Source: Apium graveolens (Eukaryota; Streptophyta; Magnoliopsida; Apiales; Apiaceae). Taken from it: a stretch of 64,000 bases of DNA. Position numbers and translations under genes: made by a program. Shown piece after piece: positions 37,301 through 49,850 of this stretch. Under the pieces are notes generated by a model, which saw only the letters and a program-made list of their open reading frames with translations, was not told the origin of the DNA and ran no database searches. The stretch spans positions 1 to 64,000 of the forward strand of contig NW_027417196.1 in the NCBI RefSeq assembly GCF_009905375.1, given 5' to 3'. Every line of letters begins with the position of its first letter. Within the stretch, counting starts at the first letter, position 1.

Positions 37301-37841
37301 CAAAATGAGTTTGGTTAATGATAGCATACCCGATGTGCTGACTCATTATAGGAATGGCATCAAAGTTGGAGCACTTATTCCCAAAAGCTTTAGTGATGCA
37401 GTCGAAGAAGAAGCTCCATTCCTTTCTGATATGAGCCTGTTTCAACTGCCCAAGCTTAGCCAAACTCTGCTCATACCCCAAACTGGCCATTAACTCTTGA
37501 AGAGCTGATTCCTCCGGGGTTAAAAAAGTACATCCTTCTGGTAAATGTAGGGCCTTATGAATTGTACCAGGAGTTACCACATGTGTAGAATCATCCACTT
37601 CAAAAACAATACTGGGAGTACCATGTGTACCACCATTATCAAAGTGCCCAGTCCGCCAAAACGTCAGAACTTGTTCGCTTGAAAAGACTGAAGGCTGGGT
37701 CAATGTATACCCAATTTCACTTTGTGCAAGAAGATCTTGCACAAAATGCAACTCAGACGGAGCTTCAGCATGATCGAGAATTGCAGCATAGTTATTTGGA
37801 ACGAACTTAGCTCCATCAATGATCAAATCCTTAGGTGCCAT
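34320..37841 (-). pseudogene. SIRE-d extra (env-like position) ORF, broken
   Basis: The reading frame starts at 37841 (MAPKDLIIDGAKFVPNNY) and is open for 233 codons to a TGA at 37140. Recognisable coding sequence then continues through several stops and frame changes to about 34320. The N-terminal domain (with FWRTG, a THVVTPGTIHKALHLPEG block and a MTEDKNVVYFARFCQL block) is the type found in the additional ORF downstream of pol in many eudicot SIRE-like elements. The middle is Ser/Thr/Pro-rich low complexity and the C-terminal part is charged and helical. I see no convincing signal peptide or fusion peptide, so 'env-like' refers to position only. The role is unknown. Confidence 0.7.
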
Positions 37842-38532
37842 GAAAAAAATCGAAAATTAAGAGTTGCTTGTTAGGTGTTTGAGAAAATGTCTGTATGAAA
37901 AACCAACGTCAGGAGATGAAAGAGAGTAAAAGCAAAGAAAGAGAGATAAAGTGTAAAAGTAAATAAAAGATTGGAAAATCTTCTCTCTGTCTTACTTATA
38001 CTTGGGAAAAAAAATATAACCGTTGGACACCTGTCAGACATGCAGTAATAATGAATAGTTAATGGGCACGGGAAAACAGTAATCATTACTTACCCACTTG
38101 CAGTTTTTCAAGGAAAAACCGTTCCACTTACCCAGTAATTCCATTAATCGAGGTAAATCAGTTTTAATTCAAAATTGAAACTATTCTCACTTATTCAATT
38201 ATTTTTCACTGCAACACCAATATTCTTAGAAGAAATTCAAGTATGAGAATAACCAAAATTAAATCAAGTAAATAAGTACTGATATTGTAAGATCAGAACT
38301 TAATTTAAATCAAAATTAAAATGGTCATCAGAATATGGATATATCAGGATTTATCAGTTCATTTAAATTACAAACATCTCAGAGACAAAAACTTGCAAAA
38401 AGTAGAGATTCCATTAATATATTAAGAGAATACATTCATGAAATGTAAATTACATCAGAACTTTACAATATTGTCCTAAGCTTCTAAACCTAACATCAAC
38501 AGCCTTTGTCCTAGCTCAAGAAGCAGGGCAAG
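37842..38532 (-). promoter_or_regulatory. Upstream region of the SIRE-d extra ORF with candidate TATA box
   Basis: On the minus strand a TATAAGT at 38000-37994 lies about 150 bases before the ATG and is followed by a CT-rich leader (TCTCTCTTTC type), like a plant promoter plus 5' UTR. The rest is AT-rich with several ATCAGAACTT motifs. T2 is inserted at 38532/57077. Confidence 0.4.
38528..38532. repeat. Target-site duplication of T2, left copy (GCAAG)
   Basis: GCAAG lies just before the T2 LTR at 38533 and again at 57077-57081 just after the other LTR. This shows that the whole 38533-57076 block derives from one integration plus later internal change. Confidence 0.85.
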
Positions 38533-38841
38533 TATAACACCCTCCAAATCCGGGGTATAGATTTGGGGCATTATTAACAACAATTACCAACTATACCTGC
38601 ACAAGCGGAATATTAATATAATAATTACCCCGAACTATCACTACTCAGGATCTTTTAAGGGTTGAGTTTGGAAACAAGAATCATGCACTACACTTTATTA
38701 CAAACCTAACTAAATAAAACCTGTCTCAAGAACTCTCTTTATTACAAAACTTTATTCTATCTACAGTTTCACTACGCAATCTTTTATTCAAACTACACAA
38801 AACCTTTATTCAACCCAACATTACTACTTATCCTGCTACAC

Positions 38842-38952
38842 CTGATCTGGAAATTCAAAGCTCTCTTCGGGAATAGGAAGGAACACTCTTGGTATAAGAG
38901 GGTCCCGCTGCTTGACTCGCTTCTTGACTATGCGGGTCCTGATGGGTTTCAT
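38842..38952 (-). CDS. T2 leader-gene exon 1 (basic N-terminus)
   Basis: On the minus strand, after CAGTTAAGGTAGAG, an ATG opens 37 codons (MKPIRTRIVKKRVKQRD...) ending FEFPDQ at CAG|GTGTAG. E1 exon 1 has the same preceding phrase (CAGTTAAGCAAGAAG) and the same ending (FRLPEQ at CAG|GTAGTG), both in phase 0. I therefore take it as the homologous exon. It is strongly basic, like a nuclear localisation stretch, but without the H3 TARKS match. Unspliced, translation would stop after one more codon. Exon 2 is missing because that part of T2 was lost. In the 5' LTR the exon is cut at 53662. Confidence 0.5.
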
Positions 38953-41722
38953 TCTCTACCTTAACTGTAAAATAATAGGAGTGACAATAAAAGAAATGAG
39001 CCAAAATTGCTCAACAAGTCTGCAACAATATATATATATATATATTATAAAGAGAGAGAAATAAAGAGAAATAAATGAACCAATAAGCTGCTAGTTTGAA
39101 CAACCATCTGTATCTGTATATGATAATAATTTGCCAATGATGGCGAGTGCCAAATGAACAAGACTGGAAACAAGAACCAACATATGCACTATAATCTGCT
39201 GATCAGTCAGAATATAGTGCGGATCTATACCCAACTGCATAGACCCAACCAACATAAGGAGTACTCAGGCAACTATGGCCTATTAATTAATGGTCTGGGA
39301 AAAACCCAGCCTTTATAGTAACCATCCAGTCCAAGGCTGAACATCCGGAACAATCGGTATGCTATTCATATATCCCAACACCAGGATATACCAGAATATA
39401 TGTAACAAGGGTAAAGGAATTGAAATATGAACAGGGAATTCAATAAATTGGGTAAATCAAGAATTGAAATGAAATGGAACAAGTGATAATAAATGGGTAA
39501 CAGTGTATATGAACAATAATTATCAAAAAGAATTGATACGATAGAAAGGAAATATAAATCACTATTCTGAATTTAGAATAGGGGAAAAACTTGCCTTGCG
39601 CGTACTTAACCTGGTTTAACTTACTGCCTTCTGACCCTAGCTTGCTCTGCCTTGCTAACACTGAACAAATCATGGAAAGATAGGTGTTTAGATAATTTTA
39701 CTACATACGTGTATCTTTAATTGATATCACGCAACCTTATCAGTCTACCCATACGTTTCTATCTGACTCGCATATATATACATATATTTACACAACACAT
39801 TTATGCACATAATCACATATAACACGTAACACGTAAAGCACACAATTAATTTCTAGATTTATAATTATTTTTAGAATCAATTCTAGGCTTATACCTGCAT
39901 TACTAGTCTTATCTGATTTTATTATAAATTTTCGGGATTTATTCGGCTCAATTATATCCCTACTAGGACCTACGAACTATCAGTTATCACCAAACCACTC
40001 TTTTTCAGAATAAATTATAACTTACAACTATTTTTATTGGATTCGTCTCATTTTTCTGAGTCTAGGGGTCTTCGTTTCACTTAAATCGGACTAACAGTTG
40101 AATTGTTATGAATTAAACACTGATAATTCAATTTATTATTCAATATAGATAATTATTACAACCTTTTAAATCCTAAAATAATTTTTAAATAATTATTTAA
40201 TAAAAATCAAAGTCAAAAATAATTTTTTTATAATTTTTGGAGTTAAAATGAAGAAGTTACGATTTATTAAAAATTATGTGATTAATTATCGAAATAATTA
40301 ATCACTTTTTAAATATTGAATAAATAAATAACTAATAAATAATTAATAATTGCTTATTTAATAATCTTAAAATAATAAATCTCTAATTATCAGGATTAAT
40401 CACAATTTATTATAATATTTATAACTTATCGATATTTATTCGATTAGATCGATTATTTACAAATAATCAATCGATTTTATTAACGGATACGCTATTTATC
40501 GAATATCTACTATGTGCTCGAATTATAATCTAACTCAACGATTAATTACTCGTATAAATACGAGCTACTCGCAATCCTCATATAATTATCGAACTTATTA
40601 CATTATTACTGAAACTTATACGATTCGTTAATCAATTAATTATCGGTATTTAATTATACGATACAAATAATCACTACAATATTATTCGAATAACTATCGC
40701 TCGAATAATAATTCTCATTATCGAATTATTACTCGTAATAATAACTAATTATCGAATTATTAATCATATTATTTAATTATTTTTAATCCTTATTTATTAA
40801 TTAATTACCTAATTATTAATTAATTACCTAATTATTAATTAATTAGATAACTAATAAATAATTAGATAAATAATTAAATAATTAATTAAATAATTAAATT
40901 CGAATTTATATATTAATAAAATAATTTAGAAATTAATAATACTATTTTTCAGAATTTAGAACTAATTTTTAATTAATTATTAGAATTTTTAAAATCTGAT
41001 TTTGATTTACTAAAATATAAATAAATAATTAATAAATCAAAAACACAATTCAGGGAATTGGTTTCAGGTTTTGGGGATCAAACCCGGGTCGTTTCCGGGT
41101 TGCAAACCGGGTCGAACCCGGGTCGCGAAGAACACTCCTGGCTGCCCAGAAACCCGACGCCGGCGGGGATTTTCCGGTGAAAATCCGGCGAACCAAAACA
41201 ACGTCCAAACACCACAGTTCCAAGCTGGTTTTGCTTCGTTCTTCACCGAAAACACCACAGGGACGTCCTCCTCTTTCATTCGTCCTTCCTCCCCGTCGAA
41301 CCAGACCGGCGAACACGAACAGCGGCGGCGTCGTCGTTTTCCGCCAATGCTAAAACGGACACCAAATCGAGTGAAACCGGTGCCAAACGACTCCCTATTC
41401 GACGATCTACATCCTCATGGCAACGAAATCATCAAACAATCAACCAGAAACGAAACCCGAATTCAAGATTAAAACCCGAAAACACGAAATTAAAATCACT
41501 TAATCAAACAATAAAAATAGTTGCATAATCAGAAACTACGATTCACCAGCTTCAATTTGACTACTTACATGCTCGATTTGGACTCCGGAATCACCTTCAA
41601 AATCGCGATTGATTATGCTGCCCTGTTCTTCACAGAAACCCTAACCCTAATTCCTTTTTCTTTTTATTTTTATTTTCTGATTTTTAATTATAATTAACTG
41701 ATTTAATTAATAGTAATTCAGG

Positions 41723-41730
41723 TATTTATA
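41723..41730 (-). promoter_or_regulatory. Candidate TATA box of T2 LTR, with telobox downstream
   Basis: Reverse-strand TATAAATA about 590 bases into the LTR. The sense strand then has TTAGGGTTAGGGTTTCTG at about 41655-41638, a telobox-type element common near plant transcription starts. Confidence 0.45.
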
Positions 41731-42322
41731 TTTATGAAAATAATACCCCTAAGTAAAATTAAGGGTCTAATTACACTCCTAATAAAAATATTTGGCCCCA
41801 ATTTTTATAATTTTTGGGTATTAATAATGAATTTTTAAATATCCAATAAATACAAAATAAATACTAAAAATTCCCAAAAATTGTGAAAAATACAAAAATA
41901 CAAAGAAAAATGATATATGATAATTTCATAATCATATAAAAATAAAAATGTGATTTTTGTGGGGTTTTTGGTACCCGAAGGGGTCCGGAAAAGTCGTTTT
42001 TCGCGAAAAAGGTCAATTTGTAAAACGTCTAGGGGTTCAGAATAGCGATACGGTATAGGGCATTTTTGGCAAAATAGGGCCAATGATTTTGTTTGAAATA
42101 CGGGCTTTTAAAACATAGTTTTGAGCTGTACAGGTTTTGATATAATATATATAACTGACGATAGAACGCTCAATAAATATCCAAAACACGTTTGGATCAA
42201 AACAACCAACATATAACACATAGCAGTTAGGGTTCAACGACTTAACACATTTAATCACATAATAATACACATAATTTATTATTATTATAATATAATACAA
42301 GCATAATTCCTCGGTCGTTACA

Positions 42323-42337
42323 TTCTCCCCCCCCCTT
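42323..42337 (-). other. T2 polypurine tract
   Basis: TTCTCCCCCCCCCTT on the plus strand; on the sense strand this is a purine tract with nine consecutive G next to the 3' LTR. Confidence 0.85.
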
Positions 42338-42363
42338 AACAAGATTCTGTCCTCAGAATCTAA

Positions 42364-45300
42364 TTATGCAAATAACTGAGGATACTTTTCTAGCATTTCA
42401 CTTTCAAGTTCCCAGGTTGATTCTTCAACCACTGGGTTTCTCCATAAAACTCTCACTAATGACACAGACTTATTTCTTAATACCCTCTCTTGCCTATCTA
42501 GAATTCTTATTGGCTGTTCTACATATGACAAATCTGCCTGAAGTTCTACTGGTTCATACTCTATTACATGCCTTGTATCAGGATTATACCTCTTAAGCAT
42601 AGATACATGAAATACGTTGTGAATGTGCTGCATATGGGGTGGTAGAGCTAACTTGTACGCAACCTTCCCAATTTTCTTCAAAATCTCAAATGGTCCAACG
42701 TATCGTGGCTTCAATTTCCCTTTATTGCCAAATCTGGTCAATCCTTTCCATGGCGATATTTTGAGCAATACGTGTTCTCCTTCCTGATAGTCCATATCCT
42801 TCCTGGCTTGGTTTGCATATCTGCTTTGTCTGTTTTGTGCTGCCTCGATTCGTTTTCGAATAAGATTAATCTTTTCTTTTGTCTGCTGAATTAATTCTGG
42901 ACCCAAAATCTTGCGTTCTCCAACTTCATCCCAGTGCACGGGTGATCTGCATTTCCTTCCATATAATGCTTCATACGGTGGCATTCCAATACTGGCGTGA
43001 TAGCTATTATTATAAGAAAATTCCACTAGGGGTAAATGTTCATCCCAACTGCCCTCAAAATCGATCGCACAAACTCGTAGCATGTCTTCAATCGTTTGAA
43101 TTGTCCTTTCACTTTGGCCGTCAGTTTGCGGATGATAAGCTGTACTCATATTCAACTTCGTTCCTAGACATTCTTGGAATTGTCTCCAAAATCTTGAATT
43201 GAAACGAGGATCTCGATCCGATTTAATTGATACTGGTACTCCATGACGCATCACAATTTCTTTGAGATACATGTGCACTAATTTGTCGAGCGAAAATCTT
43301 TCATTAATTGGTAGAAAATGTGCCGACTTCGTAAGTCTGTCAATGATTACCCATATCGCATCATGATTTGCCCTAGTCCTCGGTAGTCCTACCACAAAAT
43401 CCATCGCTAGATGTTCCCATTTCCATTCTGGAATGTCTAATGGTTGCAATAACCCACTCGGACATTGGTGTTCTGCTTTAACTCGCTGGCATGTGTAACA
43501 TTTACTCACCCATTCTGCTATCTCCTTCTTCATATTCGGCCACCAAAAGTTTTCCTTCAAATCGCGATACATTTTCGTGCTTCCTGGATGAATGGAATAC
43601 TTCGAATTGTGCGCATCTCGCATAATTTCTTCTTTTAATTCTGCCACGTTAGGGATCCAGATTCTTGACACAAAACGTAAAATTCCTTCATTATCTTTCT
43701 GAGTTGTAATCTCTTCTCCTGTTAAGTTGTCGTCTTGACTCATCACTTCTTCTTGACAACGGCGAATCTTTTCCAGCAATTCTGGTTGGAAAGTCATAGC
43801 GTAGATAGTTTCTGCAGATTCATTAGGAGTACGAATTTCGATTTCCAATTTGTCGAATTCCCTGGCCAATTCTTCGCATGAAGTCAACTGATTCAATCTT
43901 TCTTTTCTGCTTAGCGCATCTGCTACAACATTTGCTTTTCCTGGATGATAACTGATTGTAACATCGTAATCTTTAATCAATTCCAGCCATCGACGTTGTC
44001 GCATGTTTAGTTCCTTTTGCGTGAAGATATACTTCAGACTTTTATGATCCGTGTAGATTTCACATTTTTCACCGTACAGATAATGTCTCCAAAGCTTCAA
44101 TGCAAAAACAATTGCTGCCAATTCCAGATCATGCGTAGGATATTTCTGTTCATGAGGTTTAAGTTGTCTCGACGCATATGCAATGACGTTACCATGTTGC
44201 ATCAATACACATCCTAAACCACGATATGAAGCGTCACTGTAAATAACAAAATTTCCTTGCTCGTCTGGCAGTACTAATACTGGTGCCGTCACCAACCGAT
44301 TCTTCAACTCTTGAAAACTTTCTTCACACTTACTATTCCATTCGAACTTTTCACTTTGTCGAGTTAACTTGGTCAGCGGTGTAGCTATCTTCGCAAAATC
44401 TTTGACAAATCTTCGATAATATCCTGCCAAACCTAAGAAACTTCGAACCTCTGTCGGCGTCTTTGGTCTTTCCCAATTCAACACGGCTTCAATCTTTGCT
44501 GGATCAACTTGAATGCCTTCTCTGCTGATGATGTGCCCTAAAAACTGCACTTCTTTCAACCAAAATTCGCATTTGGAAAATTTTGCATAAAGCTGCTCCT
44601 TCCGTAATATTTCCAATGTCGTTCTTAATTGCGCTGCATGCTCTTCTTCCGTCTTTGAATAGATCAAAATGTCATCAATAAATATAATGATAAACTTATC
44701 CAAATACTTCTTGAATATTCGATTCATCAAATCCATAAACGCTGCAGGTGCATTCGTCAATCCAAAAGCAATCACAAGAAATTCATAGTGTCCGTATCTT
44801 GTTCTAAACGCTGTCTTTGGAATATCTTCGGCCTTGATCTTTAACTGATGATAGCCTGATCGTAAGTCAATTTTCGAAAACCATGCCGCTCCTTTTAGTT
44901 GATCAAATAAATCATCAATGCGAGGTAAAGGATATTTATTCTTGATAGTTAACTTGTTCAGCTCACGATAATCAATACACAGTCGCATACTACCATCCTT
45001 CTTTTTCACGAACAATACTGGCGCACCCCATGGGGATACACTTGGCCTTATAATTCCTTTGTCAAGAAGTTCTTGCAACTGCTTTGCTAATTCCCTCATT
45101 TCAACAGGTGCCATTCGATATGGAGCTTTCGAAATTGGTTCAGTCCCTGGCGTCAAGTCAATAGTGAATTCGATTTCTCGATCTGGTGGAAGTCCTGGTA
45201 ATTCATCCGGAAAAACATCAAGAAATTCACAAACTACAGGAATATCTTCAATCTTCAAATTTCCCTTATCAACATCCCGTACATAGGCTAAATAAGCTTG

Positions 45301-46917
45301 ACATCCTTGACGTAGCAATCTTCTCGTCTGCATTATTGATAGGAATTTCTGCTTTTGCTTCTCACCTTTAAATATTACCGTTTCATTTTCTTCAGTTTGC
45401 AATTTCACTCTCTTATTCGCACAGTCAATTTGAGCATTATTACTAGACAGCCAATCCATTCCTAAAATAATATCAAACTCCCCTAACCTAAAAGGTATCA
45501 AATCAACTGAAAAATGACATCTCCCTATCTCAATATCACAGCTCGGACATACTCGCTCTACTGCAACCTGATCATTATTTGCTAATTTTATGACTAACAC
45601 TTCATCCAACCACTGAATCTCACAATCTATCTTAGAGATAAAGGCTTCAGAAATAAAAGATCTAGTAGCTCCTGAATCAATCAATACTAAAGCATTTACG
45701 GAATTTACAGGAAGTGTACCTGCAATCACATTCGGACTCTGTACCGCTTCCTTCATTGACATGTTGAAAGTCCTTGCTCTGGGCTGATTTTGCTGTGGTA
45801 GTGGAGGTGGAGGTAATGCTAAAATTCTTGGAATACTGGCAGCCATTGCAATTCCTCTGCAGTCTTTGGCGATATGTCCTTTTTTCCCACATTGAAAACA
45901 AGTAACTTCTGCTTTTCCCATTGGACATTCTCCAGAATAGTGTCCCCTTTGCTTGCACTTGAAACACGTAACATTTAGCTTGTTGCAAACTCCTGTATGC
46001 TTTCTACCACACGTTCTGCAATCAGGTATAGGCGGTCGAATAAGCCTTTGCTGAGTTGGGGCAGGTAGTCGATTACCCATCCTCTGGTTGTTTTGTTCTG
46101 GTCTCCTAAAGTTTACTTTTCCTCGAGCTTGAAATCCCGGCCTTTTGTTGAAACGATTCTGAAATTTCCCTGGTCCTTTCTCTTTCTGAGCTGCTTCGCT
46201 TTCTCCCTCAATAATCATAGCCTTCTGAACAACAGCCGTATAAGTTGTCAATTCAAACACAGCTACCCTGCTACGCATCCATGGTTTTAGTCCTTGCTGA
46301 AATCTCTTGGCCCGCTTCTCGTCCGTATCCACCTGCTCTGGAACAAACCTTGCCAATTCAGTAAACTTAGTCTCATAATCCGCAACCGATAAGTTGTCTT
46401 GTTTCAGCTCCAGGAACTTGATCTCCATCTGGTTCTTCATAAAATGAGGAAAATATTTCTCCAAGAAAAGATCAGTGAATCTGTTCCAGGTCACCACACC
46501 TTCTTCCAAAGCTTTCTTCGATTCCCACCAGTAATTAGCTTCACCTTTTAGAAAATAGCTAGCGAAATCTGTCTTCTGCTCTTCCTCAACCTTTACCAAC
46601 GAAAAAGCCTTTTCCATCTCTTTCAGCCAAGCTCTCGCTTTCGTAGGATCTGTGGAACCCATAAATTCCGGTGGCTTCACCGACTGAAATTGCTTGAAAG
46701 TAGTCGTAGGTGCTGCTGGAGGTATTTGATGTCCTGGATGAGCGGCTTGCTGTAACATCTGTTGCTGGAACTGCTGTTGCTGCTGCTGCATTTATTGTTG
46801 CATCATCAACATCTGCTGTTGCATGAGATTAAACATCTGATCCATCTGTTTATTATTGTTTTGGCCATCGGTGTTTCCATTCGATGAGTCAGGCTGCGCT
46901 TTTCTCTTAGGTGCCAT
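42364..46917 (-). CDS. gag-pol: T2 gag-pol polyprotein, single in-frame stop
   Basis: The frame starts at ATG 46917 ([14 protein letters not shown]), reads 41 codons to a TAA at 46794-46792 in a Gln-rich stretch, and then runs on from an ATG at 46791 for 1475 codons to 42364. Residues of the 1475: gag core about 30-200; zinc knuckles at C258 (CX2CX3HX3C), C276 and C298; protease D372-S-G; RT with FIDD at 704-707; RNase H with D853, E890, D915, D958; integrase zinc site H1061, H1068, C1098, C1101; catalytic D1131, D1192, E1228; chromodomain-type tail about 1423-1475. All key residues are present. The only break is the early TAA, which could be bypassed by starting at the next Met. The product would assemble particles, reverse transcribe and integrate. 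Confidence 0.93.
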
Positions 46918-47383
46918 TTTTCTGGTAAATAAATAATGGATCTTATTTAATAACAGTATATTAAACATATATTAAAACAGTCGATTCGAGAAATAAAATA
47001 ACTTATTAAATAACTGAATAGATAAAACAGTATGATATGTTTTAAATTTTTTTTTTTTTTTTTTTTTTTTTACAACATGATCGTGAATAAAACTACATTT
47101 ATAAATATGCAATGGTACTGAAATAAATGTAAATGCTTAAATGACTGGAAATAAAATAAAGAAAACGTGCAAAAGATTATCTCATATATATATATAGGTA
47201 GAACACCAGCTACATGTGTCAGTGCTTGATACAAAACCCTATGATATAACAGTCGTACTGCTACTACTATCAGTCAGAGTCAGTAGCTACACTCATACAA
47301 TACTATACTGCCTCTATCTACAAAATATACATAATACAGCACTCATCGATCTGCTAATCTCAAAATCCTGGTGGTACATGGCT
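46918..47383 (-). other. T2 leader remnant upstream of gag
   Basis: About 470 bp of AT-rich leader. It includes a run of 25 T at 47047-47071 (A on the sense strand), a short TA repeat near 47183 and TTTACCAG just before the gag ATG (possible splice acceptor). No acidic exon 2 is present. It ends abruptly at the first base of the T3 LTR. Confidence 0.6.
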
Positions 47384-49468
47384 TGTAATAACCCCAATTT
47401 TTGGGAAAATTTTGAAACCCTTATGAATAGTATTTTTGCTGAATGAGAAAACTTTTCATACCACACTATGTAGGGGTTCTTTTATTGATCTTCTGAGATA
47501 TTATTAGTACTCTATGTGGTATATAAGTGTATGTAAAGATTGTCAGAATCCAAATCCGAACACTTTAATTTTTCCCGAAAATCCACCAGATACCGAAAGA
47601 ATTGAGTATAAGGTAACATGATTAAAAGGATTTAAATTCAAGGATTATAAGAGAGGATCATAAAAGGAATATAATGTATTGAGAAAGGTTAAGGGAACCC
47701 AAGTAATAAGATCCCGGGTATGATCCCTCAAACGATAAACGAGAACAAAAGTTAAGCGAACCGTAAAATAAATAAACGGTCAAGAAACAAGCTTGTAAGA
47801 GAAGCAAGGGAGATTAATCAAGTGGAGTAGAAAATAGATGACATCATCAATCCATAAGAATTAGACAAGTGGCTAGATGGTGAGGTAAGCATGGTGATGC
47901 AAGCATTAGTCAAGATATTTATCCAAGATTAAACCTCCACCAAGTATTCTAATCACATTTTTTAACCAAGTAATCAACCAAGCAACTCATTTCTTCTCTC
48001 CCCACCTTGTAGCTTCGACGTTTTCATGAAAAATGGAGGTTTAGAAATTCAAAGTCCAAGCTTGGCTCATTCATAATTCTCAAGGTAATTCCCATGGCTT
48101 CTTGATATTATAACTTAGTTATCCTAGAAGTTTGAGCTTCAAAAATCATGTCTTTCTTAGCTAATTAATTCATCAAAGATGATGATGAATAGTAATGAAT
48201 AGTAACTTTCAAGAACTAACTTTGATTTCTTGATTTCTTTTGGAAGTTCAAGGTTGTTTAAGCTTAGATCAGGGCTCTCTTAGGAATTTCAAGGCTCTTT
48301 GATGATATTAAGAAGCTCCAAGAAGGTATAACCAAGCTTTCCCCTTTGATTTAAGTTATAAGTTTGTATGAGCTTGGATTGTAAATGGAGGTTTTAATGG
48401 TTGAATTAGTGAATGAGAGATTAAGCATGTTTAGTTATGTATGTAAGTTATTGTAGTTAATTATTGAGCCGTTATCATACTTGGTATTAGAATTATGATC
48501 CATGGATGTTTTGACTTAGAAAATGGTGGAGTGGTAGGTTGGTTTGTTTGTGGTTGATGTTTGGATTGTTGTGGTTGGTTTGGTGTTGATTGGTGGTGAT
48601 TTGATATTGAATTGATTTGGTAAAATTTGGGAATCGCTAAGGTATAGCCGTCGTAATGCCCAATTTTCCTTAAACTGTTTTGTGCATGACTTTTGCACCC
48701 GAACACTAACTACCATGAACTGACCATTGCCATGATTAGATAGTTCATGTTTCAATCTTCGTTTTGATATGTAGTTCGTTCGATTCCGATGCACGGTTTA
48801 GGAGAAACGACCGTTTTAAGTAACGGTGTTTCGCGAACGAACCTTTACCCCTCGCCTTACTTTGAAACCTTGGTTAAGGCCCTTAAATGACTAATCGGAG
48901 CATGAAACATTTATGTAGAGTGTGTTAGGCAGTTGATAAGACACTCGCGAAGGAATCGCCTTAAAACTCGTAAAGGTTAAATTATTAAAAATGGTGGAGC
49001 CGAGGGTACCCGGGTGACTTAAGCGAATCAGTGAGCGCAAAACAAGCGTTAGAGTCTAAGTTAGTTAAAGTATAGATTTACAAGTGACTTTGGTTTAATT
49101 CCAACTTACTTGTTGCTTATAGGTTACCAGACTCGTCCCGAGCCATTCGTAACCCCCAGTCGCTCAGGCAAGTATTCTATCCGTTATACTGTTGTTGTGA
49201 TGAATACACTTGTATATGCATTATCTTGCGATAGATGCATGTTGGTTATTTAGCAAATTCTTGCGATATATTGTAGCATGTGATATGGTATATATGCATG
49301 CCTGTTTCATATTCTTGAAATATATATCTGTTGGTTCAGTTGATAATACCTATGCTAGAGGATAGCGGTAACTTGCATATACCCTTAGTATAGGGACCCA
49401 AAAGGTGAAAATATTTTCTAAAACCGGGAGTCTAGGATCCCGAGTAGATTTTGTATATATATGGATAT

Positions 49469-49513
<45 letters not shown>

Positions 49514-49574
49514 CATATATATGGTCATAGTTTTCAAAACTATTAATCGAATAAGGTTTATTCGATAACTTTAA

Positions 49575-49850
49575 ACTTTATTTATTATTGAATATTATTT
49601 CGAATATTATTCGAAGGCGTATGACTCCTTTTATTATTTATTGAATATTATTTGAATATTCATTCGAGGGCTTATGACTCTTTTATTTTATTTATTGAAT
49701 ATTATTTGAATATTCATTTGAGGATGTATGACTCCTTTATTTTATTTAATGAATATTATTTATAATATTCATTCGAGGTATTATGACTCAGCTTATTTTA
49801 TTTATTGAATATTATTTGAATATTCATTTGAGGATCTATGACTCCGATTA
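49575..49850 (+). repeat. Tandem array of about five ~54 bp units in T3 LTR
   Basis: TATGACTC recurs at about 49619, 49673, 49727, 49782 and 49835, each followed by TTATTTTATTTATTGAATAT-like sequence. Units differ by a few bases and small indels. Confidence 0.8.

Larger units (their letters stand above)
38533..42322 (-). repeat. T2 3' LTR
   Basis: 3790 bp on the minus strand, starting TGTAACGACCGAGG and ending GGGTGTTATA (last CA changed to TA). It has a TATA-like TATAAATA at 41730-41723 followed about 75 bases later by a telobox-type run (AAACCCTAACCCTAA on the plus strand, near 41637). A GC-rich island with repeated ACCCGGGTCG phrases lies at 41075-41470, and long AT-rich stretches follow. 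The leader-gene exon lies at 38952-38842. Confidence 0.93.

Noticed and set aside
41071..41472. 133-codon plus-strand ORF, repeated at 55833-56234, and the reverse-strand ORFs under it
   Set aside because: The duplication only reflects the two T2 LTRs. The plus-strand ORF is antisense to T2 and is a product of GC-rich sequence poor in stops.
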